From Culex pipiens pallens (lineage: Eukaryota; Arthropoda; Insecta; Diptera; Culicidae), in NCBI RefSeq assembly GCF_016801865.2, contig NC_068937.1:114987068-115051067 (forward strand): a DNA stretch of 64,000 nucleotides. Direction: 5' to 3'. How positions within the stretch are numbered: position 1 is the first letter of the stretch; every line of letters starts with the position of its first letter. Of this stretch, positions 45,104 through 56,570 are shown in pieces. Both the position numbers and the translations under genes were made by a program. The notes under the pieces were generated by a model that saw nothing but the letters and a program-made list of their open reading frames with translations, was not told where the DNA came from and did not search any database.

Positions 45104-45702
45104 GGGTAGAGTAGTCATCAATGAGACACGGGGAACAATGATAAAATGGCTTTCACAAATCGTAGTTTCATCCAATCAGGCTCATATTTGGGGGAAAGGT
45201 GTATCTACTGGATACACGTCTGCCATAATAGTGGCTTTGGTTATGGACGCTCCCTTACAAAGTTATTCATAAATGTTTGATTCTAGGGTGTTAAAGTAAA
45301 TTTTGGACAAAAAATACTTTTTCGCTCGTATGCTGCCATTTACACCAAAACTAATATTTCTTCAAATTTCTTTCGACGTTCCATAGGGATTGAGTTGGGC
45401 TATAATTTCCTTTCATTAATTTTGGCCAAAATTAAGAATATACCCAGAATCCAGGGCTGTCTCATTGTTCGCCACTCATTTCAGCCCATGGGTAACAATT
45501 AGACACTTCGATTTTTCTTCATAAACCTTTTCAAAATCTATGGAAATCTTCCAAAACATGAATTGAAAGTGATTTTTGGCATATTTATAGAGTTTTAACC
45601 TCATTTAACCAAAAATACAAAGTTGTTTGGTATAAATATATGGATTTTACAAAATCTAAATACTATTTAATATAACTTTTGTTAATTAAAGTTTCATGTT
45701 GG
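45104..45702. mobile_element. TA element cut at the duplication junction
   Basis: GGGTAGAGTAGTCATCAATG after TA, same family as 58776-59698. The right third is missing and replaced by poly-G and the start of copy 2, so the duplication breakpoint lies inside this element. Confidence 0.8.
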
Positions 45703-45717
45703 GGGGGGGGGGGGGCA
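45703..45717. repeat. Poly-G run at the duplication junction
   Basis: Fifteen or so G between the cut TA element and the first base of copy 2. Homopolymer length may be inexact. Confidence 0.85.
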
Positions 45718-46694
45718 AAAAAATAAATAACATTTAAATGAAAAAAAAGTGTTTTAAAATGCATTTCACACTAGTTCAATTGCTTTTCAATCAGTAGTTT
45801 TCAAAAAAATCTAAGATCTGACAAAAACAAAAATTGTATCGAAAAAAAGATTTTGCATCGAGCAATTCCAGCCCAAAACAGGAATTTTTTAGATACTTTT
45901 TTCTTGACCCTCTCCGATTTCAATGAAACTTTTTAGACATGTTATCCTAGGCATATATAAGCCATTTTTGTTTATATGGAGCCAGTTACACTCGATAATG
46001 ACATTTGAGAAGGGCGTACGTGTTTTAAATATTTTTGTATTTCGTAATTTAAATATTTCTGTATCTCGAAGGCGTTGCATCGTATAAAAATGTGGTCAAA
46101 GACAAACTTGTAGGAAATTTGACGGGCTTTCCGAAAAAAATACACAGAAAGAAAAATACACGCCACTTTTATGAGATTTTTTGATTTTCATGTTTAAAAG
46201 TCAAATTTGAAGGTGAGCCCACGATTTTTTTTCGTTCAAAATTTTTGTGAAAATAGCCTAAGATGTTACAAAAAGACTCACGAAAAATGCAGGATGGAGC
46301 AGCTCACCTAAAAAAATACAAAAATCATTTACTGAAACTGTTTTTTTGAAAAGTGCTCTAAACATCAAAATTTTCAAAAACCGAACATGAAAGTCGATTC
46401 TCCAGACAATTTTATATAAAAGTCTCCATATTGACCATTGTCCTAAGTCGAATCCTTGTGAAGTTACAGCGATTTTAAAAATAAAAATGTTGAAAAAATA
46501 GGTTTTTTGATGGTTTTTGGCAATTTCTATACGACAGACTTGATTTTTCAGTCACGAAAGTATTTTTACCGGAAAGCTCATCCAATTTCCCATAAGTTTG
46601 TCTTTGACCACATTTGAAATGGATGAATGGGCTTACAGATATAAGCTAATTAACTATCCAGGTTACTATACTACACTGAAAAAATATTATGTTT

Positions 46695-47209
46695 TCAGTT
46701 ATGAGCAATGTAATCCACTTTCTTCTTCTTGAGTGGCTCTTGCAACTTGTCAAAATCTTTGACAGAGAAGCAGGTCACCTTGGTTCCAAATCGGGTTAGT
46801 TTGTAAATCGGTTTGAAACCTAATTTACAACTTTCCACTATCGCCACGAGCTTGTAAAAATCCGTGGTGTTCTTCACCACCAAAGGTGGTTGCTTTTGTT
46901 TACCTGCCGACTGGCCGGGTGGTGGAACCGCCGGGGCGTCCCCTCCTCCTGCTGGGCTGGCATTGTTGTTGTTTTTGTTATCCGCTAGCGGGCTGAACTT
47001 GTTGTTGCTGAGCAGGGTCTTCTCAACTTTTTCTCCTTCGATGCCGATTCCAGTGACCTCGCTGGACTTCTTCCGCTTCCGATCCTCGCGGACGGGACGA
47101 AAATCTTCCTCCTCGGAGGATTCCTCCACCTCCATTTGTCAAAAACTTCCAAGCACGCGAGATGACAACACGAGCAAAACACGTCTTAACTTGTCGCTGG
47201 CTGGCGACT
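46695..47209 (-). pseudogene. 5' end of a Jockey-like LINE with ORF1 N-terminus (copy 2)
   Basis: Same as 40804-41318, with one visible substitution (REDRK for RGDRK). The initiator and AGACGTG are kept. Both frames stay open, consistent with a recent duplication rather than selection. Confidence 0.65.
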
Positions 47210-47511
47210 GAGTGTTCTTTTGAGAGTTCGGAAGAGATATTCTTCGTCGCGCCTTAGTTTCATCGTGAAGTAATAGAACCAGGAAGGTGCTGTGTCCTAT
47301 CCCGCGCCTAGACCAGACCAAAATCCATGATAAAGCTGGAGTTGTTGTGTTTTGCGCGGATCAAAAGTGCTAACGGCTAACGGACAGTCCACTTGTCCGG
47401 CATTCGGAAAATGTTTCCGACGAGCTAATTCGTTTTTTTTTTTTATTTTTTTTTCTCAATTATTTCTTCTCGTTACTCTCCACAGCTACAACTGCAGCAA
47501 CGAGCAGCAAC

Positions 47512-48283
47512 ATGCCTCCGGCAGCTTCCAGAGAAGGACGCGGCCGGCCGAGCACGACCACGCCGCGCGGAATTCCGCTTGTACCGGACCCGCCCCTTGC
47601 GGACCATCCGGGTAAGAGAAGATTATTTTTTAGAATGTTTTTTAGGATGGATTTAAAAAAAAGGATTCTTAATTATTTATTGATTTGATGTTTCATTATT
47701 CAAACAAGTTACAATATCAGTGCTGTATACGAATAATAGTAATATTAATTTTTTTTTCAGCATCTGCCTTGCCCTGTCGCTATTGCGGCAAAACTTTAGC
47801 CACAATGTCCAGCTTCACAAAGCATGTAAAAACCCAACACCTACAGCCGCCGTCTCTGGAAGTATGCAGCATATGCGCTGCAACATTTCCGGACAAGAAA
47901 AAGTTGCGCGACCATGTAACGCAGGACCATCCGACAGTTAACAAGTGCCGATACTGCGGCTTCGTGTACCGTTACTGTGGCAATCTGACCAGGCACGAAG
48001 CTAGCTGCAGCATGCGTGGTGAGTTTGTCATTTATTTTTTAATTTATTTAAGTACATTTCTTAACTTCATAATATTACCTTAGGGAATTACAGGACACCA
48101 AGAACTTCGGATCGAACTGGAATCCTCGTGATTAATTGATGGAGATAATAACCACTAGGCCACCCCAAAAGTAAAAAGTTGATTGACATACCTCAATCAA
48201 AACACAAAAACTTCACATTTTTAATATATATTATTTTCTCTTTTTCTTGTACAGATCTCGAGATGGACGACCAGCAAGCTTAG
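47512..48283 (+). CDS. Three-zinc-finger protein gene, three exons (copy 2)
   Basis: The coding exons are 47512-47611, 47761-48018 and 48255-48283, with the same splice sites as copy 1 and an open frame of 128 residues. Changes include Pro to His near the end of exon 1 (CCT to CAT) and Arg to Pro before finger 1 (LPCR). A 3-base deletion lies at the start of the 5' exon (acceptor CACAG/CTACAAC). All zinc ligands are kept: two C2H2 fingers and a C2HC finger. The exons at 37889-39612 are not duplicated, so if those belong to the same gene, this copy lacks its 5' part. If the ATG at 47512 is the true start, both copies are complete. Confidence 0.78.
48096..48171 (-). mobile_element. tRNA-type SINE head in the zinc-finger intron (copy 2)
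   Basis: Duplicate of 42200-42275 with the same A and B boxes. Confidence 0.6.
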
Positions 48284-48745
48284 CCTAAGAATCTTAGGTC
48301 ATTATTCCTATATTTTTTTTCGCTAATACAAACCAATTATTGCTAATATTTGAATTAACATGGATCGACTTTTTCGGTAATTCGGTAATTTTGGAATACA
48401 CCCTTCCGGCAGCAGCTGAAGATTCATGCAGTCCCACGTCGCATGTTCGGGTGTAGACCTACGGAAGACCTTGCCGCGAGGATAGGTGAGTAAGACTATA
48501 CGAGCCATCTACGGCATAATTCCTCGGGCTCCCCAGGTCAACCATAAGCTACCCCAGGTTCTCCGTGCAGGACACATTGGGGGTAGAAAGCGGATAGAAT
48601 AAGCAAAAGATCAAAGCAGGCCGCGAGGCATACTTTTGAAGTGGTTTGTATCTGCAAAGGAATTTGTATTAACAAAAGGATCAAACATAAAAAGGCGATA
48701 CTAATTAATACTTCCCTGCGACCTTGGAGGTCTCTCGGTTGGATA

Positions 48746-49672
48746 TCTAGCCGTGGACACCAAGCTTGGTAGCAATCCTCGTCAGTCGGTGTGGTATTGA
48801 TCACTGCTGGTGTTTTTTTGCCCCTCTATCGTCTGTTGTATCCTGCGGCTGCGTAGCAAGTCAGATGCTCGCTCATTCAGTTTGAAACGAAAAGAACAAA
48901 AGAGAACACAAGAAAACATTAGATTCTGACAGTGAGTTTCCACTCAGATGTAAAGTGTAATATAATATTAAATATAAATAATTAAAATAATATTTTCACT
49001 TCATGATTCTTTATAGACACTTTATTTATTTTGCTTTCACTATCACTTTCACTATTTCTTCGGGTCGTCTAATTTTCGTCGTGTTCCCGTACTTGGAGAA
49101 TTCCGCATAACTAATCACTGCTGGTTTGTAGTGTCATGTCGAACATGTTACAAGCTAACACAACAGTGACACAGAAACAGAACTTCACAAGCACGGGAAT
49201 TTCCGCACGACCTCCCAGTGAATTAATACCGAGCTTTAACTATTTTCATACTACTATTACCTAAAATGTCCAAAGCAGCTCGGTAAAACTCACTGGGAGC
49301 GTTCCACAATTTAGCCCCATCCGGGGGGAGCTTATCCCTTTGTACCCTCGTGTTTGTTTCCTTTGATCAGTAGTCTAGGTAGTCCAACAATGTTCAGCAC
49401 AAGTTTGAATCGAAAGCAATTGCTTCAACAGCTGAACGGATCAAACTATTGCTTCCCTTGCTGAACTAACTATTCTCCTGTTACTAAGGAAACAAAAGGA
49501 TAACACATCATGATTTGATGTTCTAACAGGTACGTTCAACTAGCCAGCTGCGAGACCCATCAGCCCGGCCGGGAACCAGTCCATATCTGTCGAGTACAGC
49601 ATACGGTGTGGTTCACAAAATATCAAATACAGTGAACACAACACTAAGGCTATACATATGAACTGGCGATCG
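48746..49672 (-). mobile_element. LTR-like block (copy 2), start deleted
   Basis: Duplicate of 42850-43802. About 33 bases including the TGTTGGGGGG start are missing at the 49665 side (text reads AACTGGCGATCGACATTTT), so this copy lacks the LTR-like terminus. Confidence 0.4.
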
Positions 49673-49692
49673 ACATTTTAGTTCAATAATGA

Positions 49693-49767
49693 GGAGCGGC
49701 CATGGCTTACTGGTCACGGTGTTCGCTTTGTAAGCGAATGGTCCTGGGTTCGATTCCCATCTGCTCC
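49693..49767 (+). mobile_element. tRNA-Thr-like head (SINE or tRNA pseudogene)
   Basis: The 7-bp acceptor stem GGAGCGG/CTGCTCC pairs fully (one G-T). The anticodon arm is TTCGC-TTTGTAA-GCGAA (anticodon TGT). The A box is TGGCTTACTGG and the B box GGTTCGATTCC. The T stem has one mismatch. It looks more tRNA-like than the other heads, but a SINE is likely because a truncated twin lies at 43828-43865 and no isolated tRNA context exists. Confidence 0.6.
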
Positions 49768-49827
49768 CAACGAGAAAAGTATAGGAAATATAAATCTTGA
49801 AACTCTGAACATGAACGAAAAATCAAA

Positions 49828-49903
49828 GTCGCTCGAGTTGGGGTTCGATCCCCCGTCCTTTGGATTGGTAAGCAAAAATGCTAACCACTAGGCCATCGCG
49901 ACT
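49828..49903 (-). mobile_element. Second tRNA-like head, opposite strand
   Basis: The minus strand reads GTCGCGATGGCCTAGTGGTT (A box region) and GGGGGATCGAACCCC (B box region), starting and ending with GTCGC/GCGAC. The anticodon arm is irregular. It lies 60 bases from the plus-strand head, tail to tail. Confidence 0.55.
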
Positions 49904-50342
49904 TGGTGAGCTATAACTGGAATTAGGAATACTGTTGCTATCAACTATATACGCGCTGGGTCCTTGTCCATTTGATAAGGGTTCGGAAGTTCTAAATAAC
50001 GTTTGAACCCGATTGGTGCAAACGTTCTTCAGGGCGAGGCTTGTCGATAAAGCTGAAGTACCTCGCGCTCGGCTAGCCAGCGTAGAAATGGGTTACCGAA
50101 GCTCGGCAGAGCTAACACCTTCCAAATGCCTATGCGAGTTATTTGCATGTATAGAATGTAGATCTAAAAATACATGGAAACAACTCAATTTGTAAGAAGC
50201 GACCGCGTGGTCCCGTTTGGTTGGTTGCACACACACACACACACATCGACTTTTTACTTCAATAATTTCACATTAAGGGGAAAGTCACATTTACGGGAAA
50301 GTGCGACACCAGGGAAATTGTCCCTAGCAAAAAGTTTGTCAG

Positions 50343-50690
50343 AAATATTCTTAAAAACATATTCTTAAGAAACTGTTCCCCAGAAACTGTTCCCAAGAAA
50401 CTATTCGCAAGAAATATTCCCCAGAAACTGTTCCCCATAAATTTTCCTCAGAAATATTCCCCAGAAATTTTCCTCAGAAATATTCCCAAGAAATATTCTT
50501 AAAACATATTCCCCAGAAACTATTCCCCAGAAACTATTCCCCAGAAACTGTTCCCCAGAAATTTTCCCCATAAATTTTCCTCAGAAATATTCCCCATAAA
50601 TTTTCCTCAGAAATATTCCCAAGAAATATTCTTAAAACATATTCCCCAGAAACTATTCCCCAGAAACTGTTCCCCAGAAACTATAATAGC
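50343..50690. repeat. Expanded 14-bp minisatellite (copy 2)
   Basis: More than 20 units of ATTCCCCAGAAACT/GTTCCCCAGAAACT, with higher-order runs CTCAGAAATATTCCC and TTCTTAAAACATATTCCCC repeated as blocks of about 150 bp. It continues at 52305-52425 beyond the hAT insertion. Confidence 0.8.
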
Positions 50691-50719
50691 ATAGCATTGG
50701 TGTCTACCCGTAGCTGCTG

Positions 50720-50829
50720 CCCATGCACTCGTACAGCGACTCAAAAGAGACGGAAAATAACACGAAAAAACAGGACTGAGCGTCCACACAGGCACAGGCA
50801 CTACTGATGCCATTATTTAATTATAATGA
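50720..50829. repeat. ~80-bp module flanking the hAT insertion (left)
   Basis: CCATGCACTCGTACAGCGAC through GAGCGTCCACACAGGCAC also occurs at 52196-52277, on the far side of the hAT element. A tandem duplicate with the element landing between its units is the simplest reading. Confidence 0.7.
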
Positions 50830-50837
50830 CCAATCAC

Positions 50838-52186
50838 TAGGCTTAGTGATTTTTCACGCTCGAAAATAGCAAATTTCACGGGGACCTCAATTTCAAAACA
50901 CCCAATTTCACGCAAATTTCGCGGAACGTGAAAAATGTTAAAATAAATCTGAAAATCTTATGTTTAAATCACAGAAACTACTTTTTATGCTTTACTATAT
51001 ATTATTCTTCAATAAACTGACGTGAACGTGACAAAAAAAGTCTCCTAATTATATAAAAAAAACTAAATGTAAGGCATGCGTATTCTCATTTATTGGATTG
51101 CATTTTTAATATCCAACTACAAAAGGTTTGAAAGATTTCGCTGATTTGCTTCTGTTTTATCAGTTTAAATTTTATTGAATTTCATATCAAAGCAAGATTC
51201 AACAATCTTGACCATCCAAAATATGTAAAATATTTTAAATTTTCTTCAACATTTAGACAATTCAAAATAATTTTTAAGGTTTTCATCTCTCTTTTTAAAA
51301 AACTAAATTTAAAATCCATAGGCAGAAATATTATAAATTGTTACGAAATCGAAATTTTTATTATATTATATTTTAAGGGTGCACAGCATCCAAGGAAGCT
51401 GTTGTCTTCTTATTCCAAATTTGTCAAACTTACGGACCCAATCCTGCAAGAATCTGACTGTAAAAATAGTCAAACCTTGTTGTAAATAACTACGAAGACA
51501 GTAATTCAGGGGATGAATAAAAAAATATATCAATAGTTCCCGTAGTTTTGAAGATACTAAAATGTCTGTAACAGAAATCTGGGTGCAAAAGCTATGGTTG
51601 ATGTGTACCGTTAAGAACAGAAAACAAAAAAAATGTATTTTTTAACTTTCAAGGGAATTATTCACACAAATAATAAAATATTTTTGTAATAAAACAGGAC
51701 TCAGAAGAAAATCTGAAATGTTTTAAAAAGGGGATTTCAAAGATTAAAAATACTCTTCATTTTATTTTAAATAAAACAAAGCTTGATTTTTTTAATTTCT
51801 TTTGAAATCATACATTTTAAATAAAATAGCAGTAAAATTTGTACTACAGCGAATTAAAATATTAGTAAATTTAGTTAGTTTCTATAGAAACTGAAAATTT
51901 TAATAATTCTTTAAATGGTTCATATCAAGCTTATCAAACGAAGACTAATAAAATTTACTTAAATAGTCTTTATGGTTGAAATATTTATTATGAAGTCATT
52001 TGGCAAAAAAGTGATTTGAGAAAATTAATAAATTTCAAGAATCCGGAATCGCGGAATCGTCAAAATTCACTAACCCTATATATATAATATAGTGATTGAA
52101 CATAAAATTTCACGGGATTTTGCGGAAAAAGCCAAATTTCGCGAATTTCACGCTGTCCGCGAAATCGTGAAATTTCACTAACTCTA
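50838..52186. mobile_element. hAT element, 1.35 kb, target duplication CCAATCAC
   Basis: The ends TAGGCTTAGTGATTTTTCAC and GTGAAATTTCACTAACTCTA are inverted matches, with CCAATCAC at 50830-50837 and 52187-52194. Subterminal TTTCACG/CGTGAAA motifs repeat several times near both ends. The interior is AT-rich with no transposase. Confidence 0.88.
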
Positions 52187-52304
52187 CCAATCACCCCATG
52201 CACTCGTACAGCGACTCAAAAGAGACGGAAAATAACACCAAAAAACAGGACTGAGCGTCCACACAGGCACCGCACTACTCTAGAGAGAGGTCCCTACACT
52301 ACTC

Positions 52305-52425
52305 AAACTGTTCCCCAGAAACTGTTCCCCAGAAATTTTTCTCAGAAATTTTCCTCAGAAATATTCCCACGAAATATTCTTAAAACATATTCCCCAGAAA
52401 CTGTTCCCCATAAATTTTCCTTCTT
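52305..52425. repeat. 14-bp minisatellite, right remainder
   Basis: CTGTTCCCCAGAAACTGTTC and variants, continuing the array broken by the hAT insertion. Confidence 0.75.
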
Positions 52426-53032
52426 CTCACATGGGAGCACACACGGGTCACTACCGTTCGCGAAACTTTCCTCGGACGCGGAACACACGTGGCTTTTGAC
52501 CACACTCGTGCACGTTGGTGCGCGGACATGCACTTGCTTAGGCTGATCGCAGCAGACTCGATGCTCTCGCCGACTTCCCGTTTGCTCTTGCGGTCGCCCA
52601 GTTTCCCTGTTTGAAAAATGTCGCACGTCGTACGAGTTGTCGCACGGTTTTGATTTTACCGTTTCGATATCGATTAGTCGAAAGGACGACAAACGTGCGA
52701 CAAACATTCGACATGCTCGACATTGTTTTTTTTTTCCATCGATTTACCTTCAATTCGACGTCGATTATCGTCGACGCAAACAGTTTGACAGTTCTCTTCA
52801 GTTGATCTTGTTCGGACTTGATTGCAACCGAGTCGAACCAGTTGTTGTTAATTTTAGGCTTTGGGAGGATTTTGGACAGTTTAAAGGTAAGTTGTGTTCT
52901 AGGTTGAATTACTTTTTCTGCCGGAAAGTTCCGGCCGGAGTGGGCAAGCGACCGAATCAAAGTGTTTTGTATTCCAGATTCCGGTCTTTGTGGCGGTATA
53001 GGAGGAAGAGGAGGAGGAGGAGGACGGGAAAT

Positions 53033-55503
53033 ATGGTATACTCGGCGGGCATTCCGGAAGACGGGACAAGAAGGAACCAGTTTGCGATCGAGGAACTGGT
53101 TGGTGTTTGTTGTTTTACTTTCCGCGGGAGGATGCGATGCATATCTAATGAAACTGGTGAGTCATGTTTATGAAACGATGGAGAAGGTGTGCTGGAATTG
53201 CGATTTTACGGTTGAAATTAAAAATAGGATGAATGGAACACCACAAATTCTTAACTTTTCAATCCAATCATTCCAAACTGAAAAATAAAAAAAAATCTAA
53301 AATACTAAAGCTTAAAAAAACATCAACGCTGATTTGATTTGATACCGAGCTCCTCGCAAAGATGGAGCTCTGGGTCCCGCCGTGTTATTTGTATTTTGTT
53401 ACTCATGTATTTATGTTTTGGATTATATGTTAACAAAAAGAAGTCGATTTTTGGTGCCACTGCTTTGGTGGCTTTTCCTGCCTCAAAAAATTAAAAATAA
53501 ATTCAATTGTAAAATTAAATTATAAAGTTTTTCATTCTTACTTCAAAATTCTAGCATTCCAGAACATAAGAATGAAAGAATTTAAAATTCTCAAAGTCTT
53601 CCAATATTTTTTTTTAAATTTTGAAATTTCGAAATATGAAAAAAACGGAATCGACGTAACACCTTATAATGTGGCCCTCTTAAACCTTGCGGTTTCGTCA
53701 ACGGATCCACAGGCGTGTATCGTTCTTTTTGCGACAAGACTCCGCCTCCCGGGTCTCCTAAGTGTGAAGGTATGGGCACGGGGAGAGGGCACCGAATACC
53801 TATATTTACACTTAGAATTTTTTGCGTCCGCCCCGGGATTCGAACCAGCGTCCTCTGGATTGTGAGTCCAGTGCGCGGTCCGATTGATCCACACAGGCAG
53901 ACTCAAATATTAAAATTTTGAAATTGACAAACATTTAAATACTAAAATTCCCTAATTCTTAAATACTAAAATTCTTCAATTCATTATTACTAAAAGTCTA
54001 ACATTATAAAGTTCTTAAATTCCCGAAAACGTTAGTCGCACGAGTTGGAATTTGGAATTCTAAAATTCTAAAAATTATAAGTTTTTAAATTCCAGAATTA
54101 TAAATTCTAAAAATCTAAATATAAATTCAAATAATTTATATTTTTAAATAAAAAATCAAAAATTCATTTTTTTAATCCCTACGTATTTTAAAAATTAATA
54201 AGTTTCTTAAAATTCTAAACATTAAAAAATATCTCAATTTTTATTTTTTTTGCAGATTTTAAACTTTAAAATTTTAAATAAAATTCAAATTTTGAAAAAT
54301 CTAAAAATTGAAAAAAAATACAAAAAAATATACAAAATTAAAAATATTTTTTTTTCTTTTAAATAATTAATATTTAAAAAAAATCTAAAAATTCATAAAT
54401 TTTAAAATTTTAAATTGGAAAAAAATCTTAAATCTATTAGATAACTTTGAAAAAATTTCAAGGATTTTACAATGTAAAATCTACAAAAAAATGGTCTAAA
54501 TAAAAATAAATTTTCGAATTTTAGAATTTTAAAATTTTAGAATTTTAGAATTTTAGAATTTTAGAATTTTAGAATTTTAGAATTTTAGAATTTTAGAATT
54601 TTAGAATTTTAGTATTTTAGAATTTTAGAATTTTAGAATTTTAGAATTTTTATTACATTTTTAATGTTTTGATATTTGTTAACTTTAAGAGTTTTTGAAT
54701 ATTTTGAAAATTCGTAATATTTGATATTTTCTAAAATTTTAACATTCTGTAATCCTTAAAAATTAAAGTTTTATAGTTCCATTGGGTGTGGGGTGTGAGA
54801 TTGGGTCATACAAATTTCAGCATTTTTGTGCGACCCAATCTCACCCCTGATGACAGAATGTCACCTCTGATGACGGTTCATAAAATATTTCAAAGAATTT
54901 TGAATTTCAAAAAAATTAAAATCTTGAAATTCAAGCATAAGAACATTAATTTTATTAGCATTTTTAAATTTCTTCAAATTTTTAAACACGTTTTATGCAT
55001 TTTAAAATTATAAGATTCATTCATTTTCATTTTTTTTTATAGATGTTTAAACTTTTTAAAAGTCATGGAATTTTTATTTTTTAAGGATTTTTTTGAAATT
55101 TAGTATCTTGAAATTTTCATGTTATTATTATTCAAATCTGAAAATTATTTTTAAAATGCTTGCCAATTTATGATTGACGCATCTTTTTTCAGGCAACAAA
55201 CGTATTCCAATCAGATCCTGCCGTCCACGTGTGGTCCCGCGTTGCATCCGTAGAACCCACGGAAGCAGCCACGTTGTTTCGTACGCATACTCCACAAACC
55301 CACATTGTCTCGTACTCCGGTGGCCATCAATCCGTCGGAGATCCAAGATTGGCTTCGCATCCCTGTACAACTTTGATCAGCTCGTCGGGGATCAAAAGTC
55401 CAGCATGACCAAAATGCTGCCAGGAGAACACCAATCCAAGCCCGAAGCTGCGGTCAAGGAAAATCATGGAATTTTGAGAAGAATCTGCGATCCGAAAGTT
55501 TAA
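53033..55503 (+). CDS. Spliced cargo frame of transposon B, 144 residues, unknown
   Basis: Exon 1 (53033-53156) reads MVYSAGIPEDGTRRNQFAIE, then a Cys-containing stretch and CISNET before donor ACTG/GTGAGTC. Exon 2 (55193-55503) follows TTTTTTCAG and continues GNKRIPIRSCRPRVVPRCIR to ICDPKV and a stop. The split Gly codon keeps the frame. AATAAA lies at 55547-55552. The 2-kb intron contains a SINE, an 8-bp array and a MITE. A preceding untranslated exon may end at 52887. The protein is basic with no domain I know. Exon 2 is also open in another frame, so the protein call is moderate. It is probably a captured host gene or a TE accessory gene. Confidence 0.45.
53640..53903 (-). mobile_element. 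tRNA-headed SINE, minus strand, complete
   Basis: The head 53826-53902 has a fully paired acceptor stem (GTCTGCC/GGCGGAC, one T-G), an anticodon arm CTGGA-CTCACAA-TCCAG (CAC, valine type) and a B box GGTTCGAATCC. The body includes TAGGTATTCGGTGCCCTC and GGAGACCCGGGAGGCGGAGT and ends near 53640. The T stem is imperfect and the body is SINE-like, so it is not a tRNA gene. Confidence 0.75.
54516..54650. repeat. 8-bp array (AATTTTAG)n, ~17 units
   Basis: Regular 8-bp phase with two variant units (AAAATTTTAG at the start, AGTATTTT near 54611). It is related in length and composition to the arrays at 1984-5738 and 60614-60728. Confidence 0.9.
54781..54872. mobile_element. Relative of the 8380-8490 MITE
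   Basis: GTGAGATTGGGTCATACAAA and its imperfect complement, followed by GATGACGG. The outer left end is degraded. Confidence 0.6.
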
Positions 55504-56570
55504 TTGAGTAAAAAGGCTAATATTATTGTGAAATTTTGTGCGTCTGAATAAAAAAAATAAATAAAAACAAAACCACATGTTTTTAACTGCAACATAACCT
55601 AAAAATTAGAATTGACAGCACACGACAATGGCACGACATCCTAAATAACAAAACCGTGCGACGTCGGTCGAATGTCGTACGACAATGTCGTACAATTTCG
55701 ATTATCGATCGCACGACAAATACGACATTTTGGTGCAAAAACGTATGACATTTGCGCGACAGTCGCACGACATTGTCGTGCGACGTCGTACGAATGCACG
55801 GACGACAAACGACGGACGTCCGACGGACTTTTCAGTCAGGGTTTCTCTCACGCTTTTGCTTGGGTTGTGGTGAGTTTCTTGGTGAGCGCCAACTGACAGC
55901 GGCCGAGGGGTGATGCGGGGAATTTCACGCAGACTTTTCACAGTTTCGGTACAAACTAGGACTAATACCCTGACTGAAAAGTCCGTCGGACGTCCGTCGT
56001 TTGTCGTCCGTGCAATCGTACGACGTCGCACGACAATGTCGCGCGACTATCGCACGAATGTCATACGTTTTTGCACCAAAATGTCGTATTTGTCGTGCGA
56101 TCGATAATCGAAATTGTAAGACATTGTCGTACGACATTCGACCGATGTCGCACGGTTTTGTTATTTAGAATGTCGTGCCTTTGTCGTGTGCTGTCATTTG
56201 TTATTTTTAGGCTTTTTTTTTAAAGAAAAACTCAAGTTTTTTATTATTATATAGGATTGTTATTATTTTTTGTAATTTAACATGATACTGGAATAACCTT
56301 CCGAACATTTTCAATATCACTGCACTTAATTTCACTGTTTTCAAAATAACTGAGATAGATCCTGGTTCTGAGGCCATTGGCCATCCCATAGATTCTGGTT
56401 CTGATGCCGTTGGCCATCCCACGACGACCGAGTTCGATTCCGTGGGTCGTTCGTCCACCCCCATCGTCTTCTCCCGGATGTCTTTGAGCATCTGGGACCT
56501 GCGATACACATCCGGAACCATGCTGGGATTGTTTGTTTGACTGTGATCCGAACTGGCCGCTGTTGCCCTG

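Larger units (their letters stand above)
39842..45702. repeat. Segmental duplication, copy 1
   Basis: This block is repeated downstream from 45730 at an offset of about 5,890 bases with very few differences. It contains a foldback, the LINE 5' end, the zinc-finger gene, an LTR-like block, a SINE head and a minisatellite. It ends at a run of G (45703-45717), where copy 2 begins. Confidence 0.93.
52605..55841 (+). mobile_element. CCCTG-family transposon B, 3.2 kb, X end left, Y end right
   Basis: The empty site in copy 1 (near 44505) fixes the limits. The X end is CCCTGTTTGAAAAATGTCGC; the Y end on the minus strand is CCCTGACTGAAAAGTCCGTC. The ends share only CCCTG..TGAAAA. Target duplication is 2 bp (TT). 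Both subterminal zones are packed with GTCGTACGAC/GTCGCACGAC palindromes. A 5' exon-like segment with donor AAAG/GTAAGTTG lies ~280 bases inside the X end, and a spliced frame follows. No transposase is recognised. The superfamily is unknown to me. Confidence 0.85.

Noticed and set aside
49693..49767. Functional tRNA-Thr gene
   Set aside because: The fold is good, but the T stem has a mismatch, a truncated twin exists in the duplicate, and another tRNA-like head lies next to it; a SINE or pseudogene is more likely.
55583..56137. Overlapping frames in the Y ends (MSYDNVVQFRLS..., MRRRTIARTTND...)
   Set aside because: They are translations of the palindromic transposon termini, present on both strands of both elements.
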